The translations under genes were made by a program, and so were the position numbers. A stretch of 64,000 nucleotides of DNA from Qipengyuania pelagi (lineage in GTDB: Bacteria; Pseudomonadota; Alphaproteobacteria; Sphingomonadales; Sphingomonadaceae). Below, piece after piece: positions 44,994 to 54,738 of the stretch. The stretch lies in assembly GCF_009827295.1 (NCBI RefSeq), contig NZ_WTYD01000002.1:186001-250000 (forward strand), given 5' to 3'. The notes below the pieces were generated by a model. It did no database searches and was not told the DNA's origin. It saw only the letters and a program-made list of their open reading frames with translations. The number at the start of each line of letters is the position of its first letter. Positions within the stretch are counted from its first letter, which is position 1.

Positions 44994-47900
44994 TCACTCG
45001 GCAGGAGCAGTCTCCGGTCCGGTTCCGCCATCGCGTCTTTCATCGCGTCTTTCGTCTCCGGGACGATAGGTCAGGAAGCGATTGCGCAGCCACGGGCCGA
45101 GCCGCCGTTCGATCCCGTCGGCGAGGCTGAAGCCCGCGGGCACGATCAGCAGCGTGAGGAGGGTCGACATGATCAGCCCGCCGATCACCATCGTCCCCAT
45201 CGGCGCACGCGAGGCGCCGTCGCCCGAGCCGATATAGCCCGACAGCGACACCGGAACCATGCCCGCCGTCATGGCGACGGTGGTCATCACGATCGGTTGG
45301 GCGCGCTTGTGGCCCGCATCCATGATCGCTTCGAACTTGCGCTGGCCATCCGCCATCGCCTCGATCGCGAAATCGATAAGGAGGATCGAGTTCTTGGACA
45401 CGATCCCGAGCAAGAGCAGCGTCCCGATATAGACCGGCATCGATTGGGGCTGGCCGGTGATCCAGACGAGGAGAATCCCTCCCAGCGGCGCGAGCAGGAG
45501 CGAGGTCATGTTGACCAGCGGGCTCATCACGCGCTTGTAGAGCAGGACCAGCACCGCGAAGACGAGGAAGAACCCGGCCACGATGGCGACGATCAGGCTG
45601 CTGATCATTTCCTGCTGCCACTGGTCCTCGCCCACGACATCGCGGATCACGCCCTGCGGAAGATTCTGAAGGATCGGCAATTGGTCGATCAGCTTCTGCG
45701 CATCGCCCTTGATGACGCCCTGGCCGAGATCGGCGCCGACCAGAACGCGGCGGTTCTGGTTGTAGCGCTGGATCGTCGTCGGCCCCGAACCGAAGCTGAT
45801 ATCGGCAACGCGCGCCAGCGGCACGCTGCCGCCATTGCGGGTCTGGACGGGCAGGTTCTCGATCGTGGTCAGCGATTCGCGCGATTGTTCGGGCAGTTTG
45901 ACCCGGATCGGGATCTGGCGATCCGACAGGGAGAAGCGCGCGGCGTTCTGCTCGATCTCGCCCAAAGTCGCGATGCGGATCGTCTGGCTGATCGCCGCCG
46001 TCGTCACGCCGAGTTCGGCGGCGAGGTCGGGACGCGGTTCGATGATCAGTTCGGGCCGGTTGATGTCGGCATTGATGCGCGGCGCGACGAGGAGATCGAT
46101 CCCCTTCATCTGTTCGACCAGCGTCGCCGCGGTTTCCTCGAGCAGGTCGGGATTGGACCCGGCGAGCATTACCGTGATGTCGCGCCCGCTGCCGAAGCCG
46201 CCCGATTGCGACGCGAAGCGCACGCGCGCATCGGGAATCTGCGCCAATGTCGGCGCGAGGTCGCGTTCGAACTCGACCGATTTCTTGTCGCGATCTTCCT
46301 TCAGCGTGACGTAGATCGTGGCCTGCCCTTCGCGCACGCGTTCCAGCGCGATCTCGACCTCGGGCTGTTCGTAGAGCAGCGCAGCGACCCGATCGGCCAC
46401 CCGCTCGGTCGTCTCCAGCGTGGTGCCGGGCACCATCTCGATCTCGATCCGGCTGTTGTCGCTATCGGTCAGCGGCTGGAATTGCGAGGGGGTGATGGCG
46501 AACAGCAGGCCGGTCAGCATAAGAGCGGCGAAACCGACGCCCAGCATCCACACCCGATGGTCGAAAAGCCGCGCCCACAGGCGCTTCAGCATGAACTTGC
46601 TCCAGGCGAGGAACCCCGTTCCGCTATTGCTGAGCGATCCCAGCGCTCCGCCGATCAACGCGGTGACGAGCAGCCCGATAAAGAATGCCAGCGGCACCGC
46701 GATCAGCAGCGACAGCATCCCGAACATGAAATTCAGGACCATGTCCCCGCCATCGGCCATGAAGAAGGTCGTGATGACGAAGAAGGCCGCCGCCAGCGCC
46801 GCGATTATCGACAGCGCATAATAGAACGGGCGCGCCGCCACATCGGCATAGGAAGCGCGCATCCGCTTGGCCTTGTCATGGTCGAGCGACCAGTGGAGCA
46901 CGCGCATATAGCGGTCCATCAGGCGGCCCTCGCCATGCTCGGCATGGCCGTGCGCCTTGAGGAAATAGGCCGCCAGCATCGGCGTGATCATGCGCGCGAC
47001 GGCGAGCGACATCAGCACCGCGATGACGACGGTGATGCCGAAATTCTTGAAGAACTGGCCCGGAATGCCCGGCATCAGGCCAACGGGAAGGAACACCGCG
47101 ACGATGCAGAAGCTGGTCGCCACCACCGGCAGGCCGATCTCGTCGGCCGCGTCGATACTGGCCTGATAGGCGCTTTTGCCCATGCGCATATGGCGCACGA
47201 TGTTCTCGATCTCCACGATCGCATCGTCGACCAGCACGCCCGCGACGAGGCCCAGCGCGAGAAGGGACAGCGTGTTCAGATTGAAGCCCAGCAGATCCAT
47301 GAACCAGAAGGTCGGGATCGCGGAAAGGGGGATCGCCACGGCGGAAATCGCGGTCGCCCGCCAGTCGCGCAGGAAGAAGAACACCACCACGACCGCCAGG
47401 ATCGCGCCTTCGATCATCGCGCGCATTGAGCTGGTATATTGTTCCTCGGTGTATTCGACCGTGTTGAACAGGGGGATGAAGTGGATGCCGGGATTTTCCG
47501 CCTCGATCGCCGCGATTTCCTCTTCGGCGGCGGCGAAGACGGTGACGTCGGACGCACCCTTGGCGCGGCTCATGCCGAAATTGACGACCTCGCGATCGCG
47601 CACCTTGCTGATCGAGGTCCGCTCCGAATAGCCGTCGCGCACGGTGGCGACATCGGCCAGCCGCACCGAGGTGCCGTTGCCGAGCTGGATCTGGCGCTGG
47701 CTCAGTTCATAGGCGGTTTCGGTGCTGCCGAGGACGCGCACCGACTGGCGCGTGCCGCCGACCTCGGTCGCGCCGCCCGCCGCGTCGATATTGGTCTGGC
47801 GCAGCACCTGATTGATCTGGCTCGCCGTGATTCCATAGGCCTGCATTCGCGGCAGATCGAGGATCACCTCGATCTCGCGATCGACCCCGGCAAAGCGGTT

Positions 47901-48431
47901 GACCTCGGCCATGCCCTCGACTGACAGCAGCCGCTTGGCGATCGTGTCGTCGATGAACCAGCTCAACTGTTCGATCGTCATGTCGTCGGCCTCGACGGCG
48001 TAGATCGCCAGGAAGCCGCCGGAAATCTCCTGCTTCTGCACGCGCGGTTCGAGGATCCCGTCGGGCAGGCTGCCCCGGATGGTGTCGATCGCATTCGCGA
48101 CCTCGACCGCCGCGTCGTTCGGATCGGTGCCGATCTCGAACTCGACGAAAGTGTTGGAATTGCCCTCGCTCGCCGTGGAATTGAGCGATTTGACCCCGTT
48201 GATCGAGCGGATCGCCGATTCCACCCGCTGGGTGATCTGGTTCTCGATCTCGGTCGGGGCGGCGCCCGGTTGCGAGATCGAGACGCTCACCGCCGGAAAT
48301 TCGACGTCGGGATTGTTGACGACATCCATTTGCGCAAAGCTGAGGATCCCCGCGAGGAGCAGCGCGGTGAACGCCACAAGGGGGATCACCGGATTGCGGA
48401 TCGACCAGGCGGAGATATTGCGAAAATTCAT
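44994..48431 (-). CDS. RND-family efflux permease with an extra membrane insertion
   Basis: Resistance-nodulation-division pump of 1145 residues that exports drugs or other compounds using the proton gradient. It shows the N-terminal [17 protein letters not shown], the two periplasmic repeats, the proton-relay residues in [20 protein letters not shown], and the Lys in [14 protein letters not shown]. Members are usually about 1020-1060 residues. Here the cytoplasmic stretch between the N and C halves (about residues 515-620) carries additional hydrophobic segments ([19 protein letters not shown] and [18 protein letters not shown]). It lies downstream of the adaptor gene on the same strand. Which substrates it moves cannot be judged. 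Confidence 0.93.
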   Translation of the reverse strand: MNFRNISAWSIRNPVIPLVAFTALLLAGILSFAQMDVVNNPDVEFPAVSVSISQPGAAPTEIENQITQRVESAIRSINGVKSLNSTASEGNSNTFVEFEIGTDPNDAAVEVANAIDTIRGSLPDGILEPRVQKQEISGGFLAIYAVEADDMTIEQLSWFIDDTIAKRLLSVEGMAEVNRFAGVDREIEVILDLPRMQAYGITASQINQVLRQTNIDAAGGATEVGGTRQSVRVLGSTETAYELSQRQIQLGNGTSVRLADVATVRDGYSERTSISKVRDREVVNFGMSRAKGASDVTVFAAAEEEIAAIEAENPGIHFIPLFNTVEYTEEQYTSSMRAMIEGAILAVVVVFFFLRDWRATAISAVAIPLSAIPTFWFMDLLGFNLNTLSLLALGLVAGVLVDDAIVEIENIVRHMRMGKSAYQASIDAADEIGLPVVATSFCIVAVFLPVGLMPGIPGQFFKNFGITVVIAVLMSLAVARMITPMLAAYFLKAHGHAEHGEGRLMDRYMRVLHWSLDHDKAKRMRASYADVAARPFYYALSIIAALAAAFFVITTFFMADGGDMVLNFMFGMLSLLIAVPLAFFIGLLVTALIGGALGSLSNSGTGFLAWSKFMLKRLWARLFDHRVWMLGVGFAALMLTGLLFAITPSQFQPLTDSDNSRIEIEMVPGTTLETTERVADRVAALLYEQPEVEIALERVREGQATIYVTLKEDRDKKSVEFERDLAPTLAQIPDARVRFASQSGGFGSGRDITVMLAGSNPDLLEETAATLVEQMKGIDLLVAPRINADINRPELIIEPRPDLAAELGVTTAAISQTIRIATLGEIEQNAARFSLSDRQIPIRVKLPEQSRESLTTIENLPVQTRNGGSVPLARVADISFGSGPTTIQRYNQNRRVLVGADLGQGVIKGDAQKLIDQLPILQNLPQGVIRDVVGEDQWQQEMISSLIVAIVAGFFLVFAVLVLLYKRVMSPLVNMTSLLLAPLGGILLVWITGQPQSMPVYIGTLLLLGIVSKNSILLIDFAIEAMADGQRKFEAIMDAGHKRAQPIVMTTVAMTAGMVPVSLSGYIGSGDGASRAPMGTMVIGGLIMSTLLTLLIVPAGFSLADGIERRLGPWLRNRFLTYRPGDERRDERRDGGTGPETAPAE

Positions 48432-48465
48432 ACTGTCTCTCGCTCGGGCTGGTGCGTGCCGGGCA

Positions 48466-49671
48466 TCAGCGCGCCAGCTGCGGGCGAACGCTTTCGCCCT
48501 CGGTCAGGAAGCCCCCGGCGCGCAGCACGATGCGTTCGCGCCCGGTCAGGCCGCTATCGATGACGATCCCCTGCGGCGTCACCATGCCGGTCTCGACCCG
48601 GCGGATCTGCGCGATATTGTCGGAATCGACGACATAGACATAGGCGCCCTCGTCATCCGAGAGGACCGCGCTTTCGGGCAGGACCGGGGCGACCACGGTG
48701 CCGCTCTGCAATTCGGCGGTGGCGAAGCCGCCGGGACGCAGGCCTTCGGCATAGGACAGGGCGATGCGCACCGTGCCCTGCCGGTTCTGCGCGTCGATCA
48801 CGGGCGAAACCTGCCAGACCCGGCCGGTGAAGGAGCGGTCCGAGCCGGTCGGCGTGACCGTGGCCGGGGCACCCGGACCGATGCTGGCGAGCTGGGTTTC
48901 GCCGACCGAAGCCAGCATTTCCATCTCGCCCCCGCGCGCGAGGACAAACAGCGCCCCCGACCCCGCACCGACCACGGCGCCGGGTTCGACATTGCGATCC
49001 AGCACCAGGCCCGCTGCGGGCGCGACGATGTTCAGCCGGTCGTTCCGGGCCTGCAATTCGCCCACCTGCGCTTCGGCGACGCGGAGACGCGCCACCGCGC
49101 CGTCGCGCGTGGCGGTCAGGCGGTCGACATCGGCTTTCGACACGAAGCCGCGCTCGACCAGTTGGAGCGCGCGATCGAGATTGGCCTGGGCGAGATTGGC
49201 TTCCGAGCGCGCGACCTCGATCTGGGCGCGGCCGCTGCGGACCTGCTGGTTTTGGACAGAACGGTCGATGGTGGCGAGGACCTGGCCCTGGCGCACCCAG
49301 TCGCCCGCTTCGACCGCGACGGAGACCACCCGGCCCCCTTCGCCGACCACGCCGACCGGGGTCTCGCGCCGTGCGGCGAGCGTACCCGTCGCGGTGATCG
49401 TGCCTTCGACCGTGGTCTGGCCGGGCGCGATCACAGTGACGGTCGGCAATTGCGAATCGCGATCCGCCACCGGCGCGCTGTCCGCGCCGAAGCTGCGCCA
49501 GGCGAAAAAGCCCGCGATCGCGACCAGGATCAGCAGGACGATCAGGATCAGCGTGCGCCGGCTCTTTCCCTTGTCGGCAGTGTCGTCAACAATCGTATCG
49601 TCGAGCGGCGCATCGCCCTCGCCCTGATACGGTCGGCTGTCGGAGCCCTTCACGGTGGTTTCGTAATTCAT
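48466..49671 (-). CDS. RND efflux periplasmic adaptor (membrane fusion protein)
   Basis: Adaptor of 401 residues linking the RND permease to an outer-membrane channel. After a charged N-terminus, one hydrophobic anchor (TLILIVLLILVAIAGFFAW, about 39-58) is followed by the lipoyl-like half (VVSVAVEAGDWVRQGQVLATID), an alpha-hairpin (SEANLAQANLDRALQLVERG), the second lipoyl half (LNIVAPAAGLVLDRNVEPGAVV) and beta-barrel and proximal domains. It lies 34 bp upstream of the permease gene in the same operon. No outer-membrane TolC-type gene is present in the window. Confidence 0.94.
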   Translation of the reverse strand: MNYETTVKGSDSRPYQGEGDAPLDDTIVDDTADKGKSRRTLILIVLLILVAIAGFFAWRSFGADSAPVADRDSQLPTVTVIAPGQTTVEGTITATGTLAARRETPVGVVGEGGRVVSVAVEAGDWVRQGQVLATIDRSVQNQQVRSGRAQIEVARSEANLAQANLDRALQLVERGFVSKADVDRLTATRDGAVARLRVAEAQVGELQARNDRLNIVAPAAGLVLDRNVEPGAVVGAGSGALFVLARGGEMEMLASVGETQLASIGPGAPATVTPTGSDRSFTGRVWQVSPVIDAQNRQGTVRIALSYAEGLRPGGFATAELQSGTVVAPVLPESAVLSDDEGAYVYVVDSDNIAQIRRVETGMVTPQGIVIDSGLTGRERIVLRAGGFLTEGESVRPQLAR

Positions 49672-49871
49672 CGGATCGCTCGTCCAGCCTCGCTTCGATA
49701 GCGGGTGTGTTATACGGATAAGTCAGCAGCCGCAAGTCTTCGCAACCCCGCCGCGCCGCCTCGATAGTGCCTGCCGCCGTACTCCGCGGGCGTGCGCAGG
49801 GCAATGCGATGCTCGACAGGGGGGCCATCCCCTCCTGCGAACGGCGAGCGGCACGGGGCGATGGGCACACG
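49672..49871. other. Intergenic region upstream of the RND operon
   Basis: Between the adaptor start and the terminator of the GlsB-type gene. It should hold the RND operon promoter (minus strand). I found no regulator gene next to the pump and no obvious operator palindrome. Confidence 0.4.
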
Positions 49872-49903
49872 AAAAGGGCGGCGGTCCGCGAAGACCGCCG
49901 CCC
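49872..49903 (-). terminator. Rho-independent terminator after the GlsB-type gene
   Basis: On the minus strand, GGGCGGCGGTC and GACCGCCGCCC form an 11-bp perfect stem with loop TTCGCG, followed by TTTT. It begins about 30 bp past the stop of the GlsB-type gene. Confidence 0.92.
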
Positions 49904-49934
49904 TGTTTTATAAGGCCTTAAGGCGCGGGTGCGA

Positions 49935-50201
49935 TTACCGCACGCGGCCGCGCTGGATCAGATTGACGATCGCGAGCAGCACGATCGCGCCGACGATGGC
50001 GATGAGAAGGCCGGTCAGCGAGAATTCCTGCACACTACCGCCGACGCCCAGCAGCGGGCCAGCGATGGCGTTGCCGATGACCGAGCCGATGCAGCCGACG
50101 ACGATGTTCCAGAAAATGCCCATCGAGGCATCGCGATTCATGACCATGCTGGCGAGCCATCCTGCGACGCCGCCGACGATAAGAGCGATAATCCAACCCA
50201 T
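49935..50201 (-). CDS. GlsB/YeaQ/YmgE-family small membrane protein
   Basis: Protein of 88 residues, nearly all hydrophobic with three glycine-rich membrane helices. MGWIIALIVGGVAGWLASMV and GIFWNIVVGCIGSVIGNAIAG are the family's transglycosylase-associated-protein motifs. Start ATG 50201 has AGGAGG 7 nt upstream. Such proteins are usually induced by stress or at stationary phase, but their molecular role is not known. It is a single-gene unit with its own terminator. Confidence 0.92.
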   Translation of the reverse strand: MGWIIALIVGGVAGWLASMVMNRDASMGIFWNIVVGCIGSVIGNAIAGPLLGVGGSVQEFSLTGLLIAIVGAIVLLAIVNLIQRGRVR

Positions 50202-50268
50202 AATAGTCCTCCTGTTCCTTCCGCTGGGGCGCGGGGGCAATGTCTGAACAGGCTCCAAAACGGCGAAA

Positions 50269-50296
50269 GGTTCCCAGGCAATCGTGCCGGGGAACC
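50269..50296 (-). terminator. Probable terminator after sciP
   Basis: On the minus strand GGTTCCC (ends 50290) and GGGAACC (ends 50269) pair around a 14-nt loop, with flanking AAG/CTT extension and TTTC following. It starts about 28 bp past the sciP stop. The T-run is short, so confidence is moderate. Confidence 0.55.
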
Positions 50297-50324
50297 CTTC
50301 AAAAGGCCAAATGGCGGAAAACTA

Positions 50325-50624
50325 TCAGTATTTCAGTTGGCGCTCGTAGAGATCGCGATAGTGCTGGATGCGCGTGACGCGAAGCCCCTGCATCCCCGAC
50401 CGGTCGACCGCGCGCTGCCACGATGCGAATTCCTCGAGCGTGAGGGCATAGCGTTCCAGCACCTCGTCGATCGTCAGCAGGCCGCCATTGACCGCCGCGA
50501 CGACTTCGGCCTTGCGCCGCACGACCCAGCGTTTGGTCGTGGGCGAGGGAAGATCCGCCAGAGTAAGCGGCTCGCCAAGCGGGCCAATGACCTGTGCCGG
50601 CCGGATATCCTGGTTTTGCATCAT
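50325..50624 (-). CDS. sciP: SciP-type CtrA inhibitory regulator (DUF1153)
   Basis: Small DNA-binding protein of 99 residues. The DUF1153 core is very clear: GEPLTLADLPSPTTKRWVVRRKAEVVAAVNGGLLTIDEVLERYALTLEEFASWQ (region about residues 17-70) with a helix-turn-helix like that of Caulobacter SciP. There SciP represses transcription by CtrA in the G1 phase. The first ATG (50624) overlaps the stop of the gene upstream (ATGA), which fixes the start and couples the two. Its presence implies CtrA-type cell-cycle control in this organism. Confidence 0.93.
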   Translation of the reverse strand: MMQNQDIRPAQVIGPLGEPLTLADLPSPTTKRWVVRRKAEVVAAVNGGLLTIDEVLERYALTLEEFASWQRAVDRSGMQGLRVTRIQHYRDLYERQLKY

Positions 50625-50956
50625 GTATCGTCTCTATCGCCATGCGCCGCGTCGTTCGCGACTGCAACCGGTCTACGCCGGCTGAATTTGCCATGGCTTA
50701 AAACATCCTGGTTAATGCCCCGTTTGCCGTTTTCGCCGGTCCGGTCTTTTCCAGCGTTGCCCTCATCTTCCCCCGGCGCTTCGCCGAGATGGGCGCTGAA
50801 CGCGCTGAAACTGGACGAGTGCGAGCGTTTGAGCTCCGCGCGCAATTCGCGAGTCGCTTCAAGCCGCGCGACCAGATCGGTCCAGCGCATATGGCGCAAA
50901 ACCGACGATTCGTCGGATTTGTCCAGCCCCAGATGTTTGATGTGCCCCTCGAACAT
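50621..50956 (-). CDS. Small protein translationally coupled to sciP
   Basis: Protein of 111 residues starting [20 protein letters not shown]. The N-terminal half is folded-looking ([20 protein letters not shown]). The C-terminal half is charged, low in hydrophobic residues and probably disordered, with [11 protein letters not shown] in the middle. It overlaps sciP by 4 nt. No family is known to me. Position and coupling suggest a partner or regulator in the same CtrA-related circuit, but that is inference. The ATG at 50956 is preferred to a longer frame from 51016, which runs into the divergent mnmA leader. Confidence 0.7.
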   Translation of the reverse strand: MFEGHIKHLGLDKSDESSVLRHMRWTDLVARLEATRELRAELKRSHSSSFSAFSAHLGEAPGEDEGNAGKDRTGENGKRGINQDVLSHGKFSRRRPVAVANDAAHGDRDDT

Positions 50957-51093
50957 GGTCTCAGCGTATAGGGCCACGTGGTAAACGATCCGTGAAACAT
51001 CGCCCGATGCCCGCACCCCGGCCCAACCGATCGGAAGAGGCGGCGCGCGGGCGGTTTCGCAAATCGGCGCGGGCGTGTAAGGCCCGGTCCGTC

Positions 51094-52284
51094 ATGAACG
51101 CCCCCTTCTGTGCCCTGCCAACCGAGCCCGCCAGTGGCGAAATTGCGCCCCCGCTCTCGCCCGAACGCGCTGCCGCCCTGTTCGACCTGCCGCGCGCTGC
51201 CAGCGAGTGCACCATCGTGGTCGCGATGTCGGGCGGGGTCGACAGCTCGGTCGTCGCCGCGCTGGCGGCGGCGAGCGGCGCGCGCGTGATCGGGATCACC
51301 TTGCAGCTCTACGATTACGGCGCGGCGACGGGGCGCAAGGGGGCCTGCTGCGCGGGCGACGACATCGCCGATGCGCGCGCCGTGGCGGACCGGCTGGGCA
51401 TCGCGCATTACGTCCACGATCACGAAAGCGCCTTTCGCGAGGATGTGGTCGAAAGCTTCGCCGACGAATACCTCGCCGGGCGGACGCCGGTGCCCTGTAT
51501 CCGCTGCAATATGGGGCCGAAATTCACCGACCTGTTCGCAATGGCGCGCGAGCTTGGCGCGGACTGCCTCGCCACCGGCCATTACGTGCGCCGGGTGATG
51601 GGTGAGGCGGGGCCGGAATTGCACCGCGCGCACGATCCGGCGCGCGACCAGTCCTATTTCCTCTATGCGACGACGGAAAGCCAGCTCGACTATCTCCGCT
51701 TCCCGCTCGGCGGCCTGCCCAAGTCGGAAGTGCGCGAACTGGCCGAGGCAGCGGGCCTGCGCAACGCGGCCAAGCCCGACAGCCAGGACATCTGCTTCGT
51801 GCCCGACGGCGATTACGCCAGCATCGTCAAGAAGCTGCGCCCCGAAGGCGGCGTGGCGGGCAAGATCGTCCACGCCGAAACGGGCGGGACGCTGGGCGAG
51901 CACCGGGGCGTGGTCCATTACACGGTCGGCCAGCGCCGGGGCTTGGAAATCGGCGGTCAGCCCGAACCGCTCTATGTCGTCGGTATCGATGCGGACGCCC
52001 GCGAGGTCCGTGTCGGGCCGAAGCGCCTGCTCGCGGTCGGTTCGGCGCGGATCGTCGAGACCAACCGCATCGGCCCCATCCCGTCAGGGCAGTTGACCGC
52101 CAAGGTCCGCAGCCTCGCCAAGCCCGTTCCCGTGACGCTCGACGGCCCGCTCGGCGACGATGCGACCGTAACGATCCGCTTCGCCAGCCCCGAATACGGA
52201 GTCGCGCCCGGCCAGGCGGCGGTCCTCTATCACGATGAGCGCGTGGTCGGCGGCGGCTGGATCGATTCGACCGAATCTGCGTGA
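51094..52284 (+). CDS. mnmA: tRNA-uridine 2-sulfurtransferase
   Basis: Enzyme of 396 residues that thiolates U34 of tRNAs for Glu, Gln and Lys using sulfur relayed from IscS/Tus. It has the ATP-pyrophosphatase loop [16 protein letters not shown], the first catalytic Cys in [27 protein letters not shown], and the persulfide Cys in [14 protein letters not shown]. The [12 protein letters not shown] and central beta-barrel domains follow. The chosen ATG leaves about 42 residues before the loop, as is common in alphaproteobacteria. A hypothetical gene follows by GTGA overlap. Confidence 0.96.
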   Translation: MNAPFCALPTEPASGEIAPPLSPERAAALFDLPRAASECTIVVAMSGGVDSSVVAALAAASGARVIGITLQLYDYGAATGRKGACCAGDDIADARAVADRLGIAHYVHDHESAFREDVVESFADEYLAGRTPVPCIRCNMGPKFTDLFAMARELGADCLATGHYVRRVMGEAGPELHRAHDPARDQSYFLYATTESQLDYLRFPLGGLPKSEVRELAEAAGLRNAAKPDSQDICFVPDGDYASIVKKLRPEGGVAGKIVHAETGGTLGEHRGVVHYTVGQRRGLEIGGQPEPLYVVGIDADAREVRVGPKRLLAVGSARIVETNRIGPIPSGQLTAKVRSLAKPVPVTLDGPLGDDATVTIRFASPEYGVAPGQAAVLYHDERVVGGGWIDSTESA

Positions 52285-53234
52285 AGAAGCCGACCACGCC
52301 GCGCGGGAAGCCTGTTCCGCCGCTGGCGCTGTTGCTGCTCGTCTCCTTCGTCGCTTTGCCGTTCGTCCTCTATTTCGTCCCGGCGCGATGGTGGCACGGC
52401 GAGTTCGGACCGCCGCCACGGCTGGTGACGGACCTGATCCGACCCGCCCCGAGGCCCGACGCCAGGCCCGACGCTAGGCCCGACGCGCCCCCGACGGTGG
52501 GCATGACGGTCGAACCATCGGGATACGGCACCGTCAGCACCGCACCGGTCGTTCTGGCCGAGGCCGGTCCGGCGGGCCGCGTTGCGGGGCATCTCCCGCC
52601 CGAGCCGATCGCGACGGATGTGGGCCGGTATGTGCGCGGCATCCCGCAAGAGCGCTGGGAGAACCGCGATGCCGACGCCATGACAATCTGCACGCTCGAA
52701 GGACCGCCCGTCTATCCGGGGCGAATCGTGCTGGTCGACGGTTGCCTGCGCTTCCAGGACGAGGGGTCCGACAAGCCCGGACCGCTGGTGCTTGGCATAC
52801 AAAGCGTCCACCGCGATGCGGAAGGCTATCTCGCCGTCGGCCTGCGCGATGCGGTGCCCGAATTCGAAATCCGCGTCGGCGAGCCGGAGGGTCAGTTCGT
52901 CGGCGTCGGCTGTTCGATGGATCGGCCCGTCCCGGCCTCGCCCCGTATCGCACGCGCCTGCGGCGTCACCGAGATGCGCAGGCTCGCCACGATCAAGCGC
53001 AAGCGGCTGTGCAGCGCCGAAGAGCGCGCGCGGATCGAGCGATATCGCCGGGAAAGCCGACTGACGGCACGACAGAGCGAAGCCGCCAGCCGCGCTTGCC
53101 GTGACCTGGGGACGCCCGATCGGCAATGCCCGCCGCCGATCCCCGAAAGCCCGCCCATGCCTCCGCCGCCGAACCTGTTCGACTGCCGCCTCGAACCGCC
53201 TCAATCCTCCCAGGGATCGAGCACGCAACCATAG
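52281..53234 (+). CDS. Hypothetical single-pass membrane protein
   Basis: Protein of 317 residues, starting with GTG that overlaps the mnmA TGA. An N-terminal hydrophobic helix (about 14-33) is followed by a Pro/Arg-rich linker with three RPDA-type repeats, a beta-rich domain (about 80-210) with two Cys, and a C-terminal part very rich in Pro and Arg. The probable topology is a membrane-anchored periplasmic domain. No family recognised. Its last 34 bp overlap the end of the convergent small gene. Confidence 0.7.
   Translation: MKKPTTPRGKPVPPLALLLLVSFVALPFVLYFVPARWWHGEFGPPPRLVTDLIRPAPRPDARPDARPDAPPTVGMTVEPSGYGTVSTAPVVLAEAGPAGRVAGHLPPEPIATDVGRYVRGIPQERWENRDADAMTICTLEGPPVYPGRIVLVDGCLRFQDEGSDKPGPLVLGIQSVHRDAEGYLAVGLRDAVPEFEIRVGEPEGQFVGVGCSMDRPVPASPRIARACGVTEMRRLATIKRKRLCSAEERARIERYRRESRLTARQSEAASRACRDLGTPDRQCPPPIPESPPMPPPPNLFDCRLEPPQSSQGSSTQP
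52452..52487. repeat. Three tandem 12-bp repeats
   Basis: AGGCCCGACGCC is repeated three times head to tail, with only the last base varying (C, T, G). It encodes the RPDA units of the hypothetical membrane protein, so its length could change by slippage without shifting frame. Confidence 0.9.
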
Positions 53235-53557
53235 CCCTGTTTGTAGCGCGCGGTCGCGCTGGCCATCAGGGGGATGCTGGCGGTGACGCTGCGCGTCTCC
53301 TCGTCCTCGCTCAACGAAACCATTTCCATCCCCGCGATCAGATCCTTCTCGCAATCCTCCAGTGTCCGCCCCGCGACCTGGCGGCACGAGCAGGCGACGC
53401 GCGCGGCATAGGCCGTGCCCGCCTTGGCATCGCCGCTGAAAGTGTCGCGCGCATACCACCATCCCAGCGCCAGCAGCACGACCGCCGCCACCACGATCCA
53501 GGGCCAGGCCCGGCGTTTCTGGGTGCTGGCGCGTGAAGGGGAATTAGGCGTTGCCAA
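53201..53557 (-). CDS. Hypothetical small membrane-anchored protein
   Basis: Protein of 118 residues. A basic N-terminus precedes one hydrophobic helix (about 18-37, WPWIVVAAVVLLALGWWYA). The outer part has four Cys (RVACSCRQV, EDCEKDL, YGCVL), which could make two disulfides. It looks like a small periplasmic-facing protein. It is convergent with, and overlaps, the end of the preceding hypothetical gene by 34 bp, and is divergent from the serine-hydrolase gene. No function assigned. Confidence 0.7.
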   Translation of the reverse strand: MATPNSPSRASTQKRRAWPWIVVAAVVLLALGWWYARDTFSGDAKAGTAYAARVACSCRQVAGRTLEDCEKDLIAGMEMVSLSEDEETRSVTASIPLMASATARYKQGYGCVLDPWED

Positions 53558-53586
53558 GCGGGAAATCTCCGTGCGAGTGACGCCGC

Positions 53587-54735
53587 ATGTTTTCGCGGCC
53601 CCGCCCCCTTATCGCCTCCGTCATGCTTGCCACAACCCTTGCCTCCGGCCTTGCGGGGTGCGGCGATGCCGGGCCGGTGGGTGAACCGCCGCTGAGCGAG
53701 GAAGCGCTTGGCGCGGTCATGGAAAATCCCGGTGCGCCGACCCGCCAGCTCGCCCGGCAGGTGGATGATCTGTTCACGATGGAGGGGCTGGGCGAAACCC
53801 GCGCGGTCGTCCTGATGCATGGCGGCACGATCGCGGCGGAACGCTATGCGCCCGGTTACGACAAGGACACGCGCTTCGTCAGCTGGTCGATGGCGAAGAC
53901 GATCACGGCGGTGATGATCGGAATGCTGGTAGCCGATGGACGGCTGAGGCTGGACGAACCGGCGCCGGTTCCGGGCTGGCAGCGCCCCGGCGATCCGCGC
54001 AGCGAGATAACCCTTCGTCACCTCTTGCAGATGCGCTCGGGCCTCGATCACACCGAGGCGGGGCCGGTCCCCACCGAATCGAGCGAGGTCAGGATGCTGT
54101 TCCTCGACGGGCGCGACGACATGGCGCGCTGGGCGGAGGAGCAGCCTCTGGAGGCCGAGCCCGGATCGAAGTTCGAATATTCGAGCAATACCACCGTGAT
54201 CCTCGCCGATATCGCCGCCCGCGCGCTGACCGACAGCGACGATCCCGATATCCGCCGCCGCGCCGTCGCCACCTATCTCCAGGCGCGGCTGTTCGAACCG
54301 CTGGGGTTGACGTCGATCGTGCCGGAATTCGACGCGGCGGGCACGCTGATCGGTGGCAGCCTGATGCACGCGACGGCGCGCGATTATGCCCGCTTCGGCG
54401 ATTTTCTGCGCAACAAGGGCTCGTATCGCGGCACCCAGCTGGTCCCGCGCGCATGGGTCGAGAAGATGGTGACGCCGAGCCCGGAATCGGCCCAATACGG
54501 TTTTCAGACCTGGCTCAACCGACCGGTGAAGGGGATGACCGGGGCCGAGCATCCGCTCTTCCCAGATCGCGCGCCGCGTTCGCTGTTCGCGATGATCGGC
54601 CATATGGGCCAGTATGTCCTGATATCGCCGAGCAAGAAGCTGACCATGGTCCGGCTCGGCCATTCCGACGCAGCCCAGCGCAAGGCGATGCTGCAACAGG
54701 CCGCCGACGTGATCGAGCTCTATCCCGAAAGCTGA
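53587..54735 (+). CDS. Serine hydrolase, class C beta-lactamase family, lipoprotein
   Basis: Protein of 382 residues with a lipoprotein signal peptide (lipobox LAGC at 22-25). The penicillin-binding/beta-lactamase-fold catalytic motif is S101-M-A-K104 in VSWSMAKTITA. The second motif is Y198-S-S-N201 (FEYSSNTTVIL), and GHMGQYVLISP near the C-terminus stands for the third (usually HTG/KTG). This pattern is typical of EstB-like esterases and related peptidases more than of true beta-lactamases, so antibiotic resistance should not be assumed. It is anchored at the cell envelope, and the substrate is unknown. Confidence 0.9.
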   Translation: MFSRPRPLIASVMLATTLASGLAGCGDAGPVGEPPLSEEALGAVMENPGAPTRQLARQVDDLFTMEGLGETRAVVLMHGGTIAAERYAPGYDKDTRFVSWSMAKTITAVMIGMLVADGRLRLDEPAPVPGWQRPGDPRSEITLRHLLQMRSGLDHTEAGPVPTESSEVRMLFLDGRDDMARWAEEQPLEAEPGSKFEYSSNTTVILADIAARALTDSDDPDIRRRAVATYLQARLFEPLGLTSIVPEFDAAGTLIGGSLMHATARDYARFGDFLRNKGSYRGTQLVPRAWVEKMVTPSPESAQYGFQTWLNRPVKGMTGAEHPLFPDRAPRSLFAMIGHMGQYVLISPSKKLTMVRLGHSDAAQRKAMLQQAADVIELYPES

Positions 54736-54738
54736 GCC

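Noticed and set aside
44976-47429. Very long plus-strand open frame (817 codons) antisense to the RND permease gene
   Set aside because: Its product is rich in Arg, His, Asp and Gln with no domain or signal. The opposite strand encodes a full RND permease with all motifs. Long antisense frames are expected in high-GC genes.
48079-49701. 540-codon plus-strand frame antisense to the RND adaptor and the permease start
   Set aside because: It crosses two real genes, has low-complexity composition and no recognisable domain, and is a shadow frame.
52452-52487. Tandem repeats as a possible CRISPR-like array
   Set aside because: The units are 12 bp, contiguous without spacers, and lie in a coding frame. 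No cas gene is present.
53587-54735. Serine hydrolase as an antibiotic-resistance beta-lactamase
   Set aside because: The SxxK motif is present, but the second and third motifs differ from AmpC-type enzymes and fit EstB-like esterases or peptidases better.
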